Assembly (NCBI RefSeq): GCF_029784155.1
Contig: NC_073693.1
Coordinates: forward strand, 235,852,447 to 235,916,446
Length of the DNA stretch: 64,000 nt
DNA from: Uranotaenia lowii
Taxonomy: Eukaryota > Arthropoda > Insecta > Diptera > Culicidae
Direction: 5' to 3'
The translations under genes and the position numbers were made by a program. Positions 22,540 through 35,105 of the stretch are shown one piece after another. A model generated the notes under the pieces. It was not told where the DNA came from and searched no databases. It saw only the letters and a program-made list of their open reading frames with translations. Positions within the stretch are counted from its first letter, which is position 1; every line of letters starts with the position of its first letter.

Positions 22540-25050
22540 GCATAATAGCTTATTTTGAAAAATCACGCTTGAAATTTAATAAAACTACCAAAACGAGCGT
22601 GGCGACGATCGTGTTAAATGTTAGTTAGTAACAAACATGATTGAATATTTGAATCAAATTCGTGGATTTGAGAAGGCATACGAACGACAGAAGCTTGTTA
22701 GAAGTTGTTTAACAATTTACGCGAACTTTTTTTCAACTTTAAAGTTTATTTAGCTACTTAAAAATTGAGCTGAAAAGAAGTTGTAACTATTATCACTGGT
22801 ATTACTATACACGATTAAGCTGATCAAACATGAAAGCGGAGTGTTATCCGAACTTTTGGTAGCTTGGGATGTCACTTTCTTTGAGAGCTTGGGTGACAGC
22901 AAATAATTCACGAATGTTTCTGAAGGGTTTTTAAGAATCCTTTTCTTCAGCGCTGAGTTATTTTTTTCATACAGAATTTTAATTGATATTGTATAGGTTT
23001 GAAATCAAAAGAGTTAAAAAAATTGATGTTTAGAGATCAAGGATTTGTCATAGCTCAGAGACGCAAATTGAAACTTTAATTGGGATGACAAAATTTTATG
23101 TTAACCGTGAACAAATTTTTTCAACAACATCTTTTGTTTCCCCTTAAATCAGAGTTTTCAAAATAATTTTGCCCAGTCGTCCCCCTTAAATCGGGACCTG
23201 TCAACATCTGCTTCAACAAATCACGGTAAACCCCAACTTAAACACACGACTCCCAGTACTCAGAAGCATTGGATCGGTTGTTGTTCCGATCAAATCGGGA
23301 ACATGAATAAACAAAACTTTCCGATTCCGAAGAAAATTGGACTGCATTCCAAATCCCCTGACTCTTAAGGCATCCCGCAAGGCGCTCGTCTGGGAAGAAT
23401 AAAGCCCTACTTCCAGTTCTCGATGTTTGCATTTGGGATGTTTGATTGAAGAAATTAAACATCTTTATACCGAGAACCTTGAAACCAGATCTAAGATGAA
23501 AATCAAAATCAAATCGGCTGGATTTATTTCAAATTGTTTGGAACAAGTTAAAGCACTTCGGGATCCAGATCACAAGCCAAGGAGATGCCCCTCGGAGATT
23601 GTATCGGTTGAAGTTGATGTTTTGATTCAAACATATTCTACCACCTCAGGGTAAGCCGCAAAATCAGTGGATATGTCAGAGGCAGCAAAACATGAAAGGA
23701 AAACTAAACATGAATTGGTGTGTATGTTGAGAATACAGCAACATACAAACATACCTATAGTAAACAAACGATTAAAGTTTGTTAAATACACTAAAGCTTA
23801 ACTTGAAACAGGTTTTGTAGATATTTTTATAATTTAGAAAATATTTTACTCCTAATTATATCTAAAATTAGATGAGATACTATCTTTAATGTGTTTTTAA
23901 ACAATAAAAAAGATTCTCAATTCCACAAATTAAGGTTGGAACGCTTATTTTGAAGTGTTTGTTCTGTTTTTAAAATACGCATTTCCCTTTAAATAATCCA
24001 GAAAGTAACACAAATTCACGCAAATAATTCCCCACTATTCGAAAACCTGGAAGTGTGCAAAGAAGGATGATTTCTTTATTGGAAGATTTTGCTTCTGGCA
24101 CACACAAATTAACGGAACCGGAAACATTCCGAGAAGATTTGGTACGTTAGTTGGTTTCGTTTTCGATCTGGTTCCGGAAGCCCACGAGCAACAAATGTGA
24201 CGACGTATCTATGCCTTGGCACCGCCACACCGGTCTGATTCGAACGAAAGCTCCAAGTTAATTAAATTCAAATTGACCCATTTCTTCTCCGTCGAAAGAG
24301 AGAAGAACCAGATCCAATTGGATGTGTCTCCCTTCTAAATCTTCCCCATTCCGTTTTCAGTTCCACAAGTCGAATTCGATAGATTCATTCGACTTCTGAC
24401 CGGAAAAGTTCGCAACCGTCATTTTGCTTCTCTGATCCGAGAACCAAAGATGGTGTCGAGCCCGGGAAGGGAAGATCTATGGCCGACTAACTTTGGATTT
24501 CCATTGGTTTAGGGGCACTTTTTGCTCTCGAATCGGTAAAGAAAAAGTTGAGCAATTGAAATTTTGAGGTTAGATTTGTGTTGTCGTGTTTCCCAGAGTT
24601 TGTCCTCAGTTGCTCTTCTCTACGGCAAATTTTTCCGATGACTTTGGGTGCCAGCTGCCTGGAATGAGACTCTTTTTTCGGTAATCAACTTTTCGTCCGG
24701 ATTTCGTCCCAGATCGTCCGATGATTCGACCAACAAATGTGTACACGTTTAATATAAAGTATGGCTGTTTGTTTGGCCAAATACCGACTGCAAGAAATGG
24801 TTCCGAAAAAGGCAATCTTGTTTCCAAATTTATCGAACGAATGTCACTCGTTTTCCCTCTCTCTCTCTGATGTGGTTTGACTGACTTTGATTTTATGGGC
24901 GATGCCGGCAAATTAGGGGTTCGCTTTGAGTTTTGAATTTCAGTCTTATTGCGTTTGAGGTGCTTTGATTTGATTTTTTATTTTGATTTTTTCTTTTGAA
25001 AAGAGTTTTGAGCCAACAATGTTTCCAAATTAACTTCAACGCATTGAAAT
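22540..25050. other. Non-coding; 23.9-24.9 kb relatively unique and G/C-richer
   Basis: No gene recognised. The 24020-24900 part lacks long A/T runs, contains a short CT microsatellite (about 24856-24868), and had no partner that I noticed in the window. It could be unique host intron or intergenic DNA. Confidence 0.45.
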
Positions 25051-25053
25051 GTG

Positions 25054-25083
25054 AAAAAGTGGCTCCAGAGACTGATTTGAGAT
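25054..25083 (+). repeat. Duplicated 'gtggctccagagac' block, left copy
   Basis: gaaaaagtggctccagagac followed by tgatttgaga recurs at 29070-29099 (about 4 kb away) with one or two changes. A shorter copy (gtggctccagagacacag) is at about 25217. The two long copies bracket the low-complexity and satellite interval. Confidence 0.75.
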
Positions 25084-25549
25084 TTTAATTAACTTGATTA
25101 TGTTTGCAATGATATGCATATTTCAAGGCATAATTCTTCAAGTTTGAGTCTTTTAAACACAGTTTCCATGATTCCGTACCGTTACCGTACACAGTTACCG
25201 TATTCAATCTCAACGAGTGGCTCCAGAGACACAGTATTTTTTTTTATTCTCGAGGGACTTTTTAGCTTGGTTTACAGTTGCCTTATTCATCTCGAGGCTA
25301 GAGATTTATTTGGTTTTCTTAACAAAATGTTCAGTTGCTCAAGAATAATTCCAAGAACCTTATTGAATTGAAATCTAAGACCAAATTTACTTAAGAAAGG
25401 TTCGTATATTTTAACAGATTTCAATTTTTATCAGACTTTATTGAATAATACAATTTTAAATACTGTATATTTACAGAGTGTTTTAAGAAGACAAAAATAG
25501 TATTCTTTTAAAATGAATAGAAATCTGAAAAAAAAACATTGGAAAAAAA

Positions 25550-26830
25550 AGAATTTTAATGAAGGATTTAAGATTTTTTTTTTAATTTAAAATTTAGGAT
25601 TCAATATTTTAAGATTTCATGTATCAAAATATGACGTTTACACATTTTTTATTGGAAGCTTAAGGTTTATATGAGATTTAAGGTTTTCAAATTTAAGATT
25701 TTAAAATTTAAGATTTTGAGATGTTAGATTCGAGGATTTAAGATATTTCAATATACGCTTTTGAAATTTTGAATAATTTTTAATTTTTTTTAAATTTTTC
25801 AATTTTGTTTCACTTTTAATTTATTTTTAATTTTAGATTTTAAGTTGTTGTTAATTTGATTTTTTTTTTATTTTCTATCATGCTGCATTATTCTATTCAT
25901 GCCTCAAAAACGTTTTTTTTTTAAATAATCATCAAAAGTTTTTTAGAAGAATGAAATTCAATTAAAAATCGATCGAAGAGTTTAGATGAAAAATTATTTT
26001 TTTTAACCTTTTTTACTTGATTTCTGTTCAGTTATTTCTGGGTTTTCATGAAATTTGCCCGAGTATTGCCTGAGGATTTAGGATCAAATATTCTAAAATC
26101 AAATGCCGGATTTAGCAAGATTTTTATTTAAAATCTCCCAGATTTATCCAGCCCAATAACATGCTGCAAAAAATCTGATAACTTATGGCTAGCATCTTAC
26201 AAAAAATTAAACCAATAGAATTTCAAATTTATAACTTTTTTAGATAGAAAGCTAAGGATTTTAATAACTGGGATGTAAAAATCTTAAATGTTTTAAAGTT
26301 TTTATAACTGACCTTTTTAAATTGCAGATTTAAGGCTTTTTTTTTTTAAATTATAAACTTTTTCCGAAATTTTTAATTTTTTTTTAAATCTATGATTAAG
26401 ATTAAAAAATATACATTTTGGAATATGAACATCAAATTTGTCTAATTTTTTATTTTTAATTTTTTTTGGATTCTTAGATTTTGTAATTGAAGACATTGAA
26501 TTTTCAGCTTAGATTTTTAAGTTTTGAGCTAAGTGTTTCGAACTTGATAATATTTGCAAACTTAAGATATTAAGATTTAAGATTTGAAGTAAGAAGCCTG
26601 TTGATTTCTGAATTTAACATTTCCAGATCTCAGATTGTTGGGTTCCGATATATAAAATTTCTGTGAATATCATTTTCAAATTAAAAATTTTGTAGTTCCA
26701 ATTTCTAGGATAACGGTTTTTATTCAAAGATTTTAAGTTTTATATTTTTTATTTATTTTTAATCTTAGGATTATTAAATTTTTCAATTCAAAAAATTAAA
26801 TTATCATGCTTAGTTAACAATTTTGAAAAA
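25550..26830. repeat. Low-complexity region of degenerate aatttaagatttt-type repeats
   Basis: Short 10-14 bp variants of atttaagatttt recur throughout with long T runs. There is no fixed period, and no gene was recognised. A family A fragment is embedded at about 26010-26190. Confidence 0.65.
26010..26190 (-). repeat. MITE family A, copy 4 (partial, reverse)
   Basis: Holds the family's subterminal sequence in reverse: gttatttctgggttttcatg, tcaaatgccggatttagcaa, then atttatccagcccaataaca and aatctgataactta. Only the terminal ~180 bp is recognisable. Confidence 0.7.
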
Positions 26831-26837
26831 AAAATAA

Positions 26838-27225
26838 GGTTACCGTTCAAACCTAAGATTGCCAGAACTTTTCCAGCACGTATCTGAGCTTGACAAACCC
26901 ATCACAATTTTATATGAAAATCTGGAGAAATCCAGGCATTTGATTTCAAAAATGTTGATCAAAATCCTGAAAATATTTGGACAAGGAAAAAACGTTTTCA
27001 TCAAAACTCATCGCGAGATTTTAAATCGGCTTCCAAGGCTTCCAAAAAACCATTCATGATTGTTTTCATACAACTTGCTCAATAAGCTCCGTTTCGGAGT
27101 CATGAACAAGACATTTTTAGAACACAATTTGTTTTTCTTTGCTTGATTAGCCAAACTGATCGGACTGTTTCGAAAATTTATATCAAATATCCATGCAAGT
27201 TTTAAGTTAAAATTTGGAAGTGCAA
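26838..27225 (+). repeat. MITE family A, copy 5 (degenerate)
   Basis: Starts near aagattgccagaacttttcc with agcacgtatctgagcttgac, matching the left end of copy 2. It ends with a faded catgcaagttttaag stretch where intact copies have the cccggataaaac motif. Confidence 0.68.
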
Positions 27226-27671
27226 TTTCAAAGCTTTGTTTGAAAAAAAAAATAGTAGGATCAACATCGGTATCCTATAAAAGCAAAAATTAAAAAAAAA
27301 TCATTTCTCATTTCGTCAATTCTTAAATTTTAAAAATAAATCTTCTTGAGATTCCAAAATAAAAGATTATTGATATATATATGCTATTGATAAAATGCTA
27401 TTATAAAAAACGGCTTTTGAAACTACAGTACAAAAATTTTAACAAATGCACAAAATCAAAAAATATGGCTTTTGAGCCTATTTTTTTAATTTTCAACAAT
27501 TTAAATAATTTGAATAAGAAAGAGAAAAAAGCATCGTTGCTAATTTTTTAGTTAGAACTTTTTCAAAAAATTTTATTTCAAGATGCATTTAAATCTTCAA
27601 AAGTGTCATTTTGTGCAGAAAAGCTTATTGATTTTTTTAAATCATGTCAGACTACGTCATTTCGCATTTCT

Positions 27672-28427
27672 AATGTCTCTTGTCTCTGGTCTTTTGTCTC
27701 TTGTCTCTTGTCTCTTGTCTCTTGTCTCTTGTCTCTTGTCTCTTGTCTCTTGTCTCTTGTCTCTTGTCTCTTGTCTCTTGTCTCTTGTATTTTGTCTCTT
27801 GTCTCTTGTCTCTTGTCTCTTGTCTCTTGTCTCTTGTCTCTTGTCTCTTGTCTCTTGTCTCTTGTCTCTTGTCTCTTGTCTCTTGTCTCTTGTCTCTTGT
27901 CTCTTGTCTCTTGTCTCTTGTTTCTTGTCTCTTGTCTCTTGTCTCTTGTCTCTTGTCTCTTGTCTCTTGTCTCTTGTCTCTTGTCTCTTGTCTCTTGTCT
28001 CTTGTCTCTTGTCTCTTGTCTCTTGTCTCTTGTCTCTTGTCTCTTGTCTCTTGTCTCTTGTCTCTTGTCTCTTGTCTCTTGTCTCTTGTCTCTTGTCTCT
28101 TGTCTCTTGTCTCTTGTCTCTTGTCTCTTGTCTCTTGTCTCTTGTCTCTTGTCTCTTGTCTCTTGTCTCTTGTCTCTTGTCTCTTGTCTCTTGTCTCTTG
28201 TCTCTTGTCTCTTGTCTCTTGTCTCTTGTCTCTTGTCTCTTGTCTCTTGTCTCTTGTCTCTTGTCTCTTGTCTCTTGTCTCTTGTCTCTTGTCTCTTGTC
28301 TCTTGTCTCTTGTCTCTTGTCTCTTGTCTCTTGTCTCTTGTCTCTTGTCTCTTGTCTCTTGTCTCTTGTCTCTTGTCTCTTGTTTCTTGTCTCTTGTCTC
28401 TTGTCTCTTGTCTCTTGTCTCTTGTCT
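27672..28427 (+). repeat. Heptamer satellite, tcttgtc block (~106 units)
   Basis: Nearly perfect (tcttgtc)n with only a few substitutions (for example near 27790, 27919 and 28383). Because 7 is not a multiple of 3 and the unit makes no stop in any plus frame, three long parallel open frames arise with a 7-residue periodic peptide. These are artefacts, not genes. Confidence 0.97.
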
Positions 28428-28997
28428 AATGTCTCATGTCTCCTGTCCCATGTGTCATATCCTATGTCTCATGTCTCATGTCTCATGTCTCATGTCTCAT
28501 GTCTCATGTCTCATGTCTCATGTCTCATGTCTCATGTCTCATGTCTCATGTCTCATGTCTCATGTCTCATGTCTCATGTCTCATGTCTCATGTCTCATGT
28601 CTCATGTCTCATGTCTCATGTCTCATGTCTCATGTCTCATGTCTCATGTCTCATGTCTCATGTCTCATGTCTCATGTCTCATGTCTCATGTCTCATGTCT
28701 CATGTCTCATGTCTCATGTCTCATGTCTCATGTCTCATGTCTCATGTCTCATGTCTCATGTCTCATGTCTCATGTCTCATGTCTCATGTCTCATGTCTCA
28801 TGTCTCATGTCTCATGTCTCATGTCTCATGTCTCATGTCTCATGTCTCATGTCTCATGTCTCGTGTCGCGTGTCTCATGTCTAATGTCTATTGTCTCATG
28901 TCTCATGTTTCATGTCTCATGTCTCGTGTCTCGTGTCTCGTGTCTCTTGTCTTGTGTCTCGTGTCTCGTGTCTCATGTCTCACGTCTCATGTCTCAT
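28428..28997 (+). repeat. Heptamer satellite, tcatgtc block (~80 units)
   Basis: Same 7 bp period and phase as the preceding block, but with A replacing T at the third base of almost every unit. The junction (28428-28465) is irregular (ctaatgtc, cctgtccc, catatcct). The distal end (28860-28985) mixes tcgtgtc and tcttgtc variants, as expected of an unhomogenised array edge. Confidence 0.96.
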
Positions 28998-28999
28998 GA

Positions 29000-30434
29000 C
29001 TGATTTCAGAAAGCTTGCGAAAAACCGTGTATCAAAATACCATAGATAAATGATGCTTTGAAATTTTAAAAAAGTGGCTCCAGAGACTGATTTGGGATCA
29101 TCATGAAACTGAAACCAGAAAATTCGAAGTCAAAATTTAGAAACGGGAAACGGACACTACATGCGAAAATAAATTTCGTTTTGTGCCTTCGGTTGGAGAC
29201 TTGTCCGTTTTTCCACCCGCAAATGTAAGATTCAATCATTTTCCCTTCAAGAATTCGAAAGGGCCGACAAAATCGCAGCTCGATCGATCGCTTTCCCGAG
29301 AAACCCGGGAGCCAGTAATCTCCTAATTTACTTACAAATTATCAAATTTGCTACCTGATTTATTGCCCGATTCCGTGACTGCCTTATTCTTTCGCACAAA
29401 GGTCGCACATTGCCGAATTCGACCTAGGACGCCGCCCTACTGGAGTACTTTAGTTTTGTTTAACGTTCTGTTTTTTTTTTTCGTTACTTTTCGTAGATGT
29501 TGTTGTTTTTCCCTCTCGATTTCTCATAATATCCGCGGCACGTGATTTGGCTGCCATCGTAAGTCGATTTCGACAGACTGTATGGGAGTAGCTATGTAGC
29601 GTTTGATATTTTCGGTAATGTGCGCCTTTTTCGGTGGCCCTCGGTGTGGGATGTGGTTACTGAATTGCTGCCAAATTTTCGTTCAATGTCGGCTTACAAC
29701 GGTAATAGACACGAATAGGGAGACCGGTCGCGTTCCAGAGACGAACCAAAGCCATCAAATTGCTTCTGCTGCCGTTATTTTTGTTTTTCTGGTGCTGATG
29801 ATGATTTTATTGATGATGATGATGATGATGGAGACAACATTGGTGTTTCTGTGGCCTCCCCAATCAGATTGGGTGTGTTTGGCCATTTCAATGATGGTAT
29901 CGAACTGTTGTCACTAGTTTGCGTTAGAATAGATCTGATTTTTTAAGCCGTTCTGACTCCTGGAAACGATGTGGTATGCCTGTTTTCAAACAGTGTTGCC
30001 ATTATTTCTTCAACATTGTTTTCTCAAATAGGATGGACATTCGGAAAACAACAAGCAAATAAATGAGTTTTTTTTAAATAGACGATAGTAATTATTTTTT
30101 CAATTAAAATTTTGAAGTTAACTCCCGAATAAAAATAAAATAGAATTACACATTCTTAGATATGTATATCCCCAGGTTATCAGAATATAATTTGGTCATT
30201 CATAGCAAATTCAGTTTGATTTGTAAACTGTTTGCACTTGGCATTCAAAGTATCTACTAATATTTATTTTTGCTACAAGTTGCAAAAGGAGATTTTTGAG
30301 TTTTGCAACGAGCTTTCAACATTTTATGTCAATTTGGAAAATTCCCATAAAAATCCATTTGACAGCAAACAACAGTGTTAAAAAGAAGCACATTTTGATG
30401 CTAATATCAGTTTCGAATAGTTGACTTTTTAGCA
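29000..30434. other. Non-coding, relatively balanced sequence with a (GAT)n microsatellite
   Basis: Begins with the right copy of the gtggctccagagac block (29070-29099). A gatgat run lies at 29811-29830. The 29090-29930 part is not visibly repetitive. Open frames at 29348-29545 and 29603-29917 show no recognisable domain. Confidence 0.5.
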
Positions 30435-30457
30435 CTGAATTGCATAAACGTTACATA

Positions 30458-30848
30458 GGAATAACAGATTTATGGTTGATCCTAAAAAGTATTTTACTGT
30501 CAATCCTTCATTCATCCCTCTTTAACTACTAGGACGTGGCCGGCGCCGTTATTGATCATTTTTTAAAGGGAGGGCATGAGTTTTGTGCATTAAGAATGAG
30601 TTGCTAATCCCAAGCTGCATTCTTTTGGCCCTTCTACAAAATTGATGGCCTCGATCAATCACGGAGTAGCAACCATTGGCGATGTGGAACTCGTTCTACT
30701 TAGCCACGCCAGCGATCATAAAATTCTAAATGCATTGGATGATTCGAGAACCATGAAAAAAATGGTGGTAATTCAAGCATTTCGGGCTTAATGATTTCAG
30801 GTGGATATGAGTAGTCAAACAAGATAAGCTAAGCTAAGCTAAGCTAAG
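30458..30848 (+). mobile_element. SINE- or truncated-LINE-type insertion with pentanucleotide tail
   Basis: About 390 bp, flanked by a direct repeat of about 23 bp (30435-30457 and 30849-30871, beginning ctgaattgca). The 3' end is a (taagc)n tail at about 30825-30850. Long target duplications plus a simple-repeat tail are the mark of non-LTR-type retrotransposition. The body includes aggacgtggccggcgccgtt and is more G/C-rich than the flanks. I see no RNA polymerase III promoter boxes in it, so a truncated LINE 3' end is at least as likely as a SINE. Confidence 0.85.
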
Positions 30849-30871
30849 CTGAATTGCATAAACGTTACATA

Positions 30872-33860
30872 AACGGTAGGTTACCGAAAATTTGAAGTTC
30901 GTTTGCATTGGACCGAGTGAATTAGAACAGTTCTGTTTATCAAGTTATTTCTTGAGACGGAATATGGTTTAAATATATGAAAAAAATAAAATAAGTTTGC
31001 CTAAGATAAGATGACTAAAAAATCAGGCCATTTCCTGAAAAAATAACAGGGCACAGGCGAAAAAAGCATGACATTTCAGAATGTGTGTAAAAAAAATTCA
31101 AAATTAATAAAACGTATGTTTGTTTGTTTTTGGTAGATGCTCTATACAAGTGCGTTGTTTTAACACTTGAATATAAAATTCTACAAATTGACAACTAAGG
31201 CATAGCTCAGTTGGCAGAAAACCTGCTTTCTGATTCAACGTTCATGATTTTAAACCTTAGAGTAAACATCCAAGAAAATTAAAGGTTGCCAATATTTTAG
31301 CGTCAACTGCATCATTGAATGGAAATAGTACGACTGACTAAATTTTGTTTTTTTATGAAGGCGGCGCAAAACTCGCCCAAACCAAAAAACTCATCTGAGT
31401 CCCCTGGTAATGCACAATTCAGTTCTTAGCATTTCTGGCAGCAAAAATATACAATTTTACGTGAGCAAAAATTGAAACATGTTGAAACACAAATTTGTTT
31501 AATGAGAAGAAATTTTTATTAAGAATAAAGTATATTTCTTGTTTTTTTTAAAACAACTTAGATTGAAAAATTAACTATTGATCAAACATTTACCAACATT
31601 TCAAGCTATTCTTTGATTTGAATAATCACAAGTTTTATTTTTATTCCCACCTTACTTGCTCTAGAAAATAAATATAAAACAAAAATTTTGATAAAACTCA
31701 TATTGTCATTATATCTATTTGTTGGCATTAGTAATTTGTTTCGCTGTAAAAGTCACATGAGTTCCTTTAGGATTGGAAACATCTCAAAATCATAAAAATG
31801 AATATAAAAATTAGATGAATCCATTCGAGTGCAAAGTAAAGTCAGTGAGTCATTCTTTAAGCAGTCTACCAGTGGCATTAGACAAAATTAAATCTTTTTG
31901 GCAATATTTCTTTTGTATACTGAAAAGCTTCAAACTTCTTCATTCAGCAGAAATAATTAGTTGACCTCGAGGAGTTTTTCGACTCAACCCCTTTCTGAAG
32001 GGTGGGTTGCTATTCAAAGCGTTAATCAACGAATATATTAATGTCATATTTCTTTAAAAACGTTAATTTTAATGCTTTTGAAAGTGATAGGGTAGCCACA
32101 AAATTTAAATTGCGTGATAATATATCTTGAGCTTGACAAAGAAAAAAACTTGAAAAATATTATAACAGTAATTTTAATTTAAATTCAATTCATTCAGGAT
32201 TTTTTTAAACTTTATTGAGGAAGAACGGGATATCTCTAGTGGAAGGCCGGTAAGGCATTTCTGGAAATAGCGGAACATGTTTCGCTGAAGCAGAGCCTGA
32301 CTAAGCCATCGGGGGCCCAAGGCGATTTTTCTCGAGGGGCCACTGCTTTGTATCCATTATGTCTATGAAGAAGATAGTTTCTAAAATCAAAAAAAACAAT
32401 TACTGTTAATAAATCACGTGAAATAATTGCAGGAGAGTTAATCAACGCTTTGAGCTGTTAAATGCAAGATTCAATTCGCAAATTATCTCTGTTACTAACT
32501 GATATACTCTTAGATTAAAAATTCAAAAAGAAATAATTAAATATTTTTCATTTAATTACTTATCGCATAGTATGGGCTTCATCGATAGCAGAATTAATTT
32601 TCAATCATAATCAATGAGAAGATTTCAGACTTGATTGGAATGTAAAATAAAAACCAAAAAAAAAAAATAAAGAACTAAATTCAACGATATATGAATATGT
32701 ACAAACCTTAGATCATATTTTATATTAAACCAAAATTTAGTGACTCAATTGTAAATCATAATTTCAAGCTAAATTCCTGCAAATAATAAAAGAAAAATAA
32801 TTCCAATCGAAACCAAAGCATAAATTTCAAATTTTATTATTCATAGTCCAAATGTTTATTTCAATTTTATAACTTAAAATTGAAATTGTGTTTATGTAAT
32901 GATTATTTAATTTCTTAGTGTTATGCAGAGCATACTTTCAAGATTTTAAGTATAAGATCCTCACCAGATCGAATGTAAAAACGGGAAGTTGAGTGAAATA
33001 GTTCTTCTAAATGTCACAAAAATAGCATTTGAAAACATACATTCAGAATCGAGATTAAGTGTTCAAAACACCGAAAAATCTCAATCTCATGAAATAAAAT
33101 AGAAAATATTGAAATAATCGTTTTTCGAGAATCATTCAATAAGATCCACAGTTCAATATTTCGATTATGAATATTTTAGGATATTTCCTTCAGTAGAAGA
33201 TAATAAAAAATTAGAAGTATCTCAGTGTAAATACTCAAAAGGATAAAACAAAGTTTTGTCAAATTTAGTTTTGTTTATTCTTGTTTCAAAGTTTTGACTG
33301 TAATTATGGAAAAACTTTCACAAATTCCAATAATGATTAAAAAGATTACAATAATTTCGCATTATTCAAACTCATACTTATGCTAATAAGTGCATTCCAT
33401 ATCGTGGGGTTTTATTTTAACTTCCAGCAAAGATCTAGAAAACATAACTTTCGTTTTTATTTCAACAATACCCGGTTTTGCCTGTATTGCATTGCATTGG
33501 ATTGAATTCTGGAATGTTTATTCTTTTTATAAGTAAATTCAAATAAACTTGAACCAAGTTATAAAAAAAAATTGTCGCTAATTATGTTAAAGTTCAAATT
33601 TAATCCATTATACCTTGCAATTGTGCAAAACATTTGTTCTTATGAAAAATAGGAGATATTTTTCTTTATTCTACTTTTCCTGTTCTGCAAATCTTTTTTA
33701 AAAACTGATAATAACTGTAATTTTTTGAATTTTTAAAAAAAGTTAGAAAAAAACTTTTTCAGCTGCCGTAAAATGAGAAAAAAAATTCATAATTATTATT
33801 TTTGAATTGCTGTGAGCTGCTAAAATATATTTTCTTTTCAAAAAGAGAAAGTGATGTTTA
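30872..33860. other. AT-rich non-coding sequence; one weak tRNA-like motif
   Basis: At 31199-31262 the string gcatagctcagttggcagaa resembles a tRNA box A. The expected box B region (gttcatgattttaaac) is degenerate, so it is at most a decayed tRNA-derived repeat. Nothing else is supportable. Confidence 0.4.
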
Positions 33861-33861
33861 T

Positions 33862-34190
33862 TTAAGGTTGCCAGAATGCCCTCTTTTATCCGGGTTTTCC
33901 TAAATATTTAATATAAAATTTGGGGAAAATCCGGTTGGGCCCGGAGCTCGGATTTCATTAGAAAAGCCAAGATTTTGTCCGAGATTTTCCTCATTCTTAT
34001 TCTCAAATTAAACAAAAAAATTGCTGTATAATGCGTTTATTCATGCGTTCAAAACGAAATTCATGTTTCATAAAAATAATCATGGAAGAATGTTTGATAG
34101 CCAACAATATATTTGTTCAAATTTGAATGTTATTCGAAAAATTTTAATTTAAAAGCTTGGATATGTGCTGAGAAAATTCTCGCAACTTTA
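33862..34190 (-). repeat. MITE family A, copy 6 (reverse)
   Basis: Begins taaggttgccagaatgccct with ttttatccgggttttcctaa and a gttgggcccggagctcggat block. The right end is faded, ending near cgcaacttta. Confidence 0.75.
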
Positions 34191-34436
34191 TGTATATTAA
34201 TTATTTATTGTTTGATACGCATTTTCTAGTCTGACCCGATTACGGTTATTTTGAAGACGAGTTTGAAGCGTAAAATCAGAAAACTCAGGTCAGGCTTGTT
34301 CTCTTTTTTATTTAGTTTGAAAAACGATTGAAACGCTACTGATAGGTTTCGATAAAGAAAATGAGCTGTAAGGTGGATTCTGCTAATATTTCTCCAGATT
34401 TATTTTTTGAAAAATCCGAAAATGCATAAATTTGGC

Positions 34437-34751
34437 CTAATTTTTATTTGATTTAAATTTTCATGGCATGCTCTGCGAGATGAAGCTTTGAGAGATAAAT
34501 ATTTTACAGACATGAAAGAAAGGTGGAAAGACAGGCATTAGTGCGCCAATAGAAGAAAGTTTGATAGGTGTTGAAATTTTAGGCTAGAGGTATGATAAGA
34601 ACATACCCTCAAGCTTAAAATTTCAACTCCTCTTCTATTGGCACACTAATTCATGTCTATCAACTGTTCTTTCATATCTGTAAAATATTTTCTCTCTAAA
34701 AGTTTCGTCTTGCTGATCATGCCATAAAAATTTGAATCATATAAAAATACG
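34437..34751. repeat. Long hairpin: ~150 bp inverted arms with a ~10 bp loop
   Basis: The left arm (34437-34595) includes tttcatggcatgctctgcga, aatattttacagacatgaaa and gtgcgccaatagaaga. The right arm (34605-34751) is its reverse complement with roughly one change in five to six bases and tctattggcacactaat, catatctgtaaaatatt and gatcatgccataaaaat blocks. The arms nearly touch in the middle. It is a foldback repeat; a transcript would form a long hairpin. Confidence 0.87.
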
Positions 34752-35105
34752 GCGATTAACATCTTCAAACATGCCCTTGTCAAATTTTGCCTTGATTTGG
34801 CTCTAATAAATGACTGTTCCCTCTTGCCCCTTCCCCCTTAATACAGCCACCCAAAAATAATTACCAATAAGAATACCGCTAAAAACGATGTTTTCTTCAT
34901 AAGGATGTTCGCATATACACTCCACAAAAGTGTTTCATAAAGTGTTATCCCCAAATATTTAGAGTTGTCCACTTTTTCGATTTAGCAAAGAAAGGTCATT
35001 TCTGCAATAAATTTTCCTCCGTGCTGAACAAAATATTATGTTTTCAGTCTAGAAATAATTTAGGGTCTGCGAATTGCAGTGAAGATATTTACCAAGAGCC
35101 TCTAA

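Noticed and set aside
27672..28997. CRISPR-like regular repetition
   Set aside because: The unit is 7 bp with no spacers, in a eukaryotic context. It is a satellite.
27583..29003. Four long overlapping plus-strand open frames (187-466 codons)
   Set aside because: All are generated by the stop-free heptamer satellite read in three frames; the peptides are pure 7-residue repeats.
31199..31262. tRNA gene
   Set aside because: Only box A is good; box B and the stems are not.
32014..32455. Possible ~440 bp TIR element (caaagcgttaatcaac and its near-inverse)
   Set aside because: Only about 16 bases pair, with no supporting duplication; too weak.
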